Part shown: in pieces, positions 60,913 to 64,000 of the stretch
How the letters are laid out: every line of letters begins with the position of its first letter
Position numbering within the stretch: position 1 is the first letter of the stretch
Source: Eretmocerus hayati
Taxonomy: Eukaryota > Arthropoda > Insecta > Hymenoptera > Aphelinidae
Assembly: GCA_029851415.1 (NCBI GenBank)
Contig: CM056744.1
Location: 118,948,838 to 119,012,837, forward strand
Reading direction: 5' to 3'
DNA: 64,000 nt
Made by a program: the position numbers and the translations under genes
The notes under the pieces: model-generated
Seen by the model: only the letters and a program-made list of their open reading frames with translations
What the model was told of the DNA's origin: nothing
Database searches by the model: none

Positions 60913-63400
60913 AATCCTTTCACACACCCCTTCAAGTATAAACAGCAGGAAAATTAATATTGTGCGAGTCTGTGTTTATTTGACGCATTTTGTCTTTTGT
61001 CCCTCGCGAAAATAAAGAGAAATTCCTAGCAAATATCTTGCAGCTCAGAGCCAAGCTCATCCCCAATTACTTTGCCGCATGCGGCACGCGTGCATAGCAC
61101 CCAGAACATAATTTGCAGCTCCCCATCTCTTGCTAAAGCTGCATACGGGTGACATTCTCCGCGAGAACCTGAGAGATTATATTCCAAGTATTCGAGAGAG
61201 TGAGAATCGAGTAAACTCATATACCCCCTTGGTCTCGTCGACGAACTGCTTTGTGAAATCTGCACACAGTAGAGCGTTGCGTCGTCGACGACGAGCAATA
61301 TTTGCTCTGGAAATTTTGGGCTATGCGCAAACGTCTGTCTGCATCTCCGAATGTGGATAGCAAATTCCGAGTTTGTTCTTTGTTTGGTAGGCTTGGGGGT
61401 ACAATATTGTGCTAGCGATTGAGAGATGGAGCCATATATAGAATTGGGAGATGAAACTTCTAGCAATTCTGGAGATCTATGGCGGTGACGTGCTACGTTT
61501 GTAGATATCGGCAATTTCAGACTGACAATTTTTTCCTCATTTCATCTGGGGTTCAAGCCAGTTGAAAGTATTTAGAGGATGGTACTGGAATCTTTTTTAT
61601 TGGAAACAACTTGACCATTCCAGAATCGTATCAATCATCTCCAAGCTGCTCTTTGGAAGATACCCTGTTTTTTACGAGCGTCGTCTGTGCTCAGAATTGA
61701 AACAAAAATTTCATCAAAAATTGTCTGGCTTCGACCAATTCAGCTTTTCTGCTCGTAATTTCAGATCCAGAACCAAAGTGCACTCGTATGCAGTCAATGT
61801 TGAACAATTAAAGACCATTATACCAGAATTTGACCAATTTCGGGCTATCCATGGGCCTCAGAATTATTTGCCTTTGATAACCTGTTTTTCCCTTTTTTTC
61901 TATCCTATCTTATACGTAACCTTGCTTTTGTTGTTAGTCACTCCCAGAATTCAGTAGTTTTCGGATGGAAAATTATTCATTTTTTTTTACTCCTACAGCT
62001 TCCAAAAAAAGTCAAATTCAGTCAAGGGCAACAAGTAGAAATGTTTTGATGTAACGGGGTTAGGTCACGAGATGGTCACTTATTGGTATGTGATGCATAG
62101 ATTCGCCCAAAAATTTAATATTCTCGCTCTTTTTGTGACCACGGGTAATAAGGTAACCATTCAATAGCTAATCACTATGAAACCCAAGTTGTATTTTCAA
62201 CAGGAAGGAATTCCAAATACGTTGATTATGTTTTATTTCTATCTGAACAGTAGATGGCCAAAATGTCCTTCTACGTAAAGATTCATGAATCTTCTCTTAC
62301 AATATAGAATTGCATACAAAATTTCATCGATTAGTGTGCTTTTAAAGGTATCAAATCGCAATTACAGTGAGTTGTTGGATTCATCATGATACGAGGCGGT
62401 AGAGCTGTTCAAGTTAGTATTCCGAGCAGTCAAGGCTTGAAAGGAAGTTCTCTAACAAGCCTAGAAGTCTCGTCTCACGAAGTGAAAGAACAATGAATTT
62501 AATCTTCATCAGAAACTTCCGTTGTAGCTTGAAGCTGATTCTTTGTGTGAAGGGCCATCCATAGAGCATCCGCGTGCCACGGAAAGATTGAAGTCCAACA
62601 ACCCGAGCTGGCGGCGCCTTAACAAGTGGCTCTCTTCAAAAATACAACTGTCATGTTGACTGTCTTACATTTTGAAAATTGTTTGGCGGGGCTCAGTGAG
62701 TTTCAATTTCAACATCATTCATGACGTGACGGATTCATAGTCGAGACCTTCACGAGTATTCCGAAAGATTGGTGTTGTGGTTGAAGCTGCAAAATTATTA
62801 AGTGCAATATTCCAAGTTGAGAACCACTTGTAGAAATGAGGTTCAGAATTAGCTCGTCAATTTTCACGGGCGTGAGCTTGATTTGGAAAACAGTGTTTTT
62901 GACGATAGAAGAAAAAGAGGCTGTGGGATTATCGATTACAGGCAAGGGAATGATGCAGGTCTTTGTGGTTGGATCGAATGAGATTGGTTAGAGGGTCAAA
63001 GCGAGCCTTTGTTTCAAGATGTGGGCTCTAGATGCGCTTGAGTGGTGTAATTTGGTGCAGATGAGGTAGACAGTAGAGAGAAAGATCTTCGTATCTCCTC
63101 TTTTTATCTCTCGTACAATTCTTTGCCCTAGAACTTTTCACCGCAGTCATTTTCGATAAGTGTGCGGTACTTGAGGTTTATTTTAGTTCTGATTCAGTTT
63201 GCCCATAAATGTTGTGTGGTGATAGGGAAAATTTCACATTTCACGTTTCTGAATAGGAACATGCTGGGTGACGAGACATAGATGCAAACGAGGTTTGTAA
63301 TTGATTTCAGGGTCACTCTTTTTCCCTCGTTTTGACAAACTTCTTTTGAAGTTGATCACAAATCTCAATCATTTGAAGCCCAAAATTTTCGCATACAAAT

Positions 63401-63461
63401 ATGTTCATTCTATGAACTTGAAGGTTCATAGAATCATTGGACATTTTATGTGAATGAACAT
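63401..63461. repeat. 61-bp double hairpin
   Basis: The outer arms ATGTTCATTC and GAATGAACAT enclose an inner perfect pair ATTCTATGAAC / GTTCATAGAAT with a 6-nt loop. Related words occur at 27655-27715. Confidence 0.7.
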
Positions 63462-64000
63462 TAAAATAAAACGAATGCAAGATTTTGGTTTTTTAATTCC
63501 AACCTGTAAAACGACCAGAGGCTAAGAATATGAGCTTGATTCTTCGATGGCTAAGATCATTTCAGGATAATCCTAATCCATTTCGTGATATCAAAAATCC
63601 CAGCAATACAACTTAAAAATGACATGCACATCAAAACACTTGAATTGAAATTGTACTTTGGTACGCTGAAATTCTAAGCATTGAATATTTACTGGATGTG
63701 ATATTCGAGGGCACCTCAACCCAGCGAGGTTCAACAAATGAAAGCCATCTTTTTCTAAGAGATGCTGAGCTGTCTCGAAATTGATCAACTGCAATTTTCT
63801 ACCCACGGGCCAGTGATGGTATCCAAGACAAATTGTCGCAGGAGAACACGACCAAAGCTCACTCAGAATCCTACATAAGGAAACCAAGAATGAAATCATT
63901 CGCAAATGCCGAAAATTGGGACTGCAATGGAAATCAGGAGAAAAAAATGACAAAGTAGAAGATAAAGATGAAGATGAGCTCATGGAAGAGAGGGAGGGAG

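Larger units (their letters stand above)
60096..64000. other. Stretch without recognisable gene
   Basis: It contains a C run (60901-60912) and a hairpin (63401-63461). Minus-strand frames 61026-61514 (162 codons) and 63591-63983 (130 codons) and plus-strand frame 61562-61957 (131 codons, hydrophobic carboxyl end) are unrecognised and may be chance. Confidence 0.45.

Overview
The window looks like noncoding nuclear DNA of a multicellular animal, most probably an insect. It is AT-rich. The longest open frame in 64 kb is about 195 codons, and no protein family is recognisable except one broken retrotransposon end. Triplet and dinucleotide microsatellites are scattered through it, and several short GGTTAGGTT-type motifs recall the arthropod TTAGG telomere repeat. 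A hymenopteran is plausible from this texture, but that is only a guess. The window could be intergenic DNA or the inside of very large introns; the sequence does not decide which. No host gene, tRNA or rRNA could be supported.

What the window does contain is a dense set of inverted-repeat (foldback) elements, read here by matching arms by eye. In order: a 125-bp palindromic element (9351-9475); an 89-nt near-perfect hairpin (11102-11190); a foldback with a (TGGA)n/(TCCA)n core (11543-12132); a short hairpin (16466-16516); a GC-rich compound palindrome (18235-18612); a 5'-truncated non-LTR retrotransposon tail with a 16-bp target duplication (21979-22578); a 2.7-kb element with inverted ends and TA flanks (29723-32415); an inverted 26-bp minisatellite (36365-37041); a 3.4-kb foldback (37060-40494) carrying a 166-bp tandem array, a Harbinger-like MITE with TTA duplications and a second copy of the satellite-core foldback; a family of palindromes sharing an end motif (43281-43616, 51511-51860, and fragments at 36211 and 40735); a 0.6-kb palindrome (57199-57804); and a 1.1-kb inverted duplication (58971-60095) with another palindromic MITE inside its right arm.

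The strongest and least expected signals are two. The first is the CACTG-ended foldback family, whose two copies have related ends rich in CAACCA(n)TGGTTG palindromes but different mirrored simple-sequence cores. The second is the 37-40.5 kb nest, where palindromes sit inside palindromes. None of these elements has a recognisable transposase here, so they appear non-autonomous. Long inverted repeats of this kind could yield hairpin RNAs if transcribed; that is inference only. The remaining stretches (about 1-9.3, 12.1-16.4, 22.6-29.7, 32.4-36.3, 43.6-51.5, 51.9-57.2 and 60.1-64 kb) show only simple repeats, small palindromes and chance open frames.
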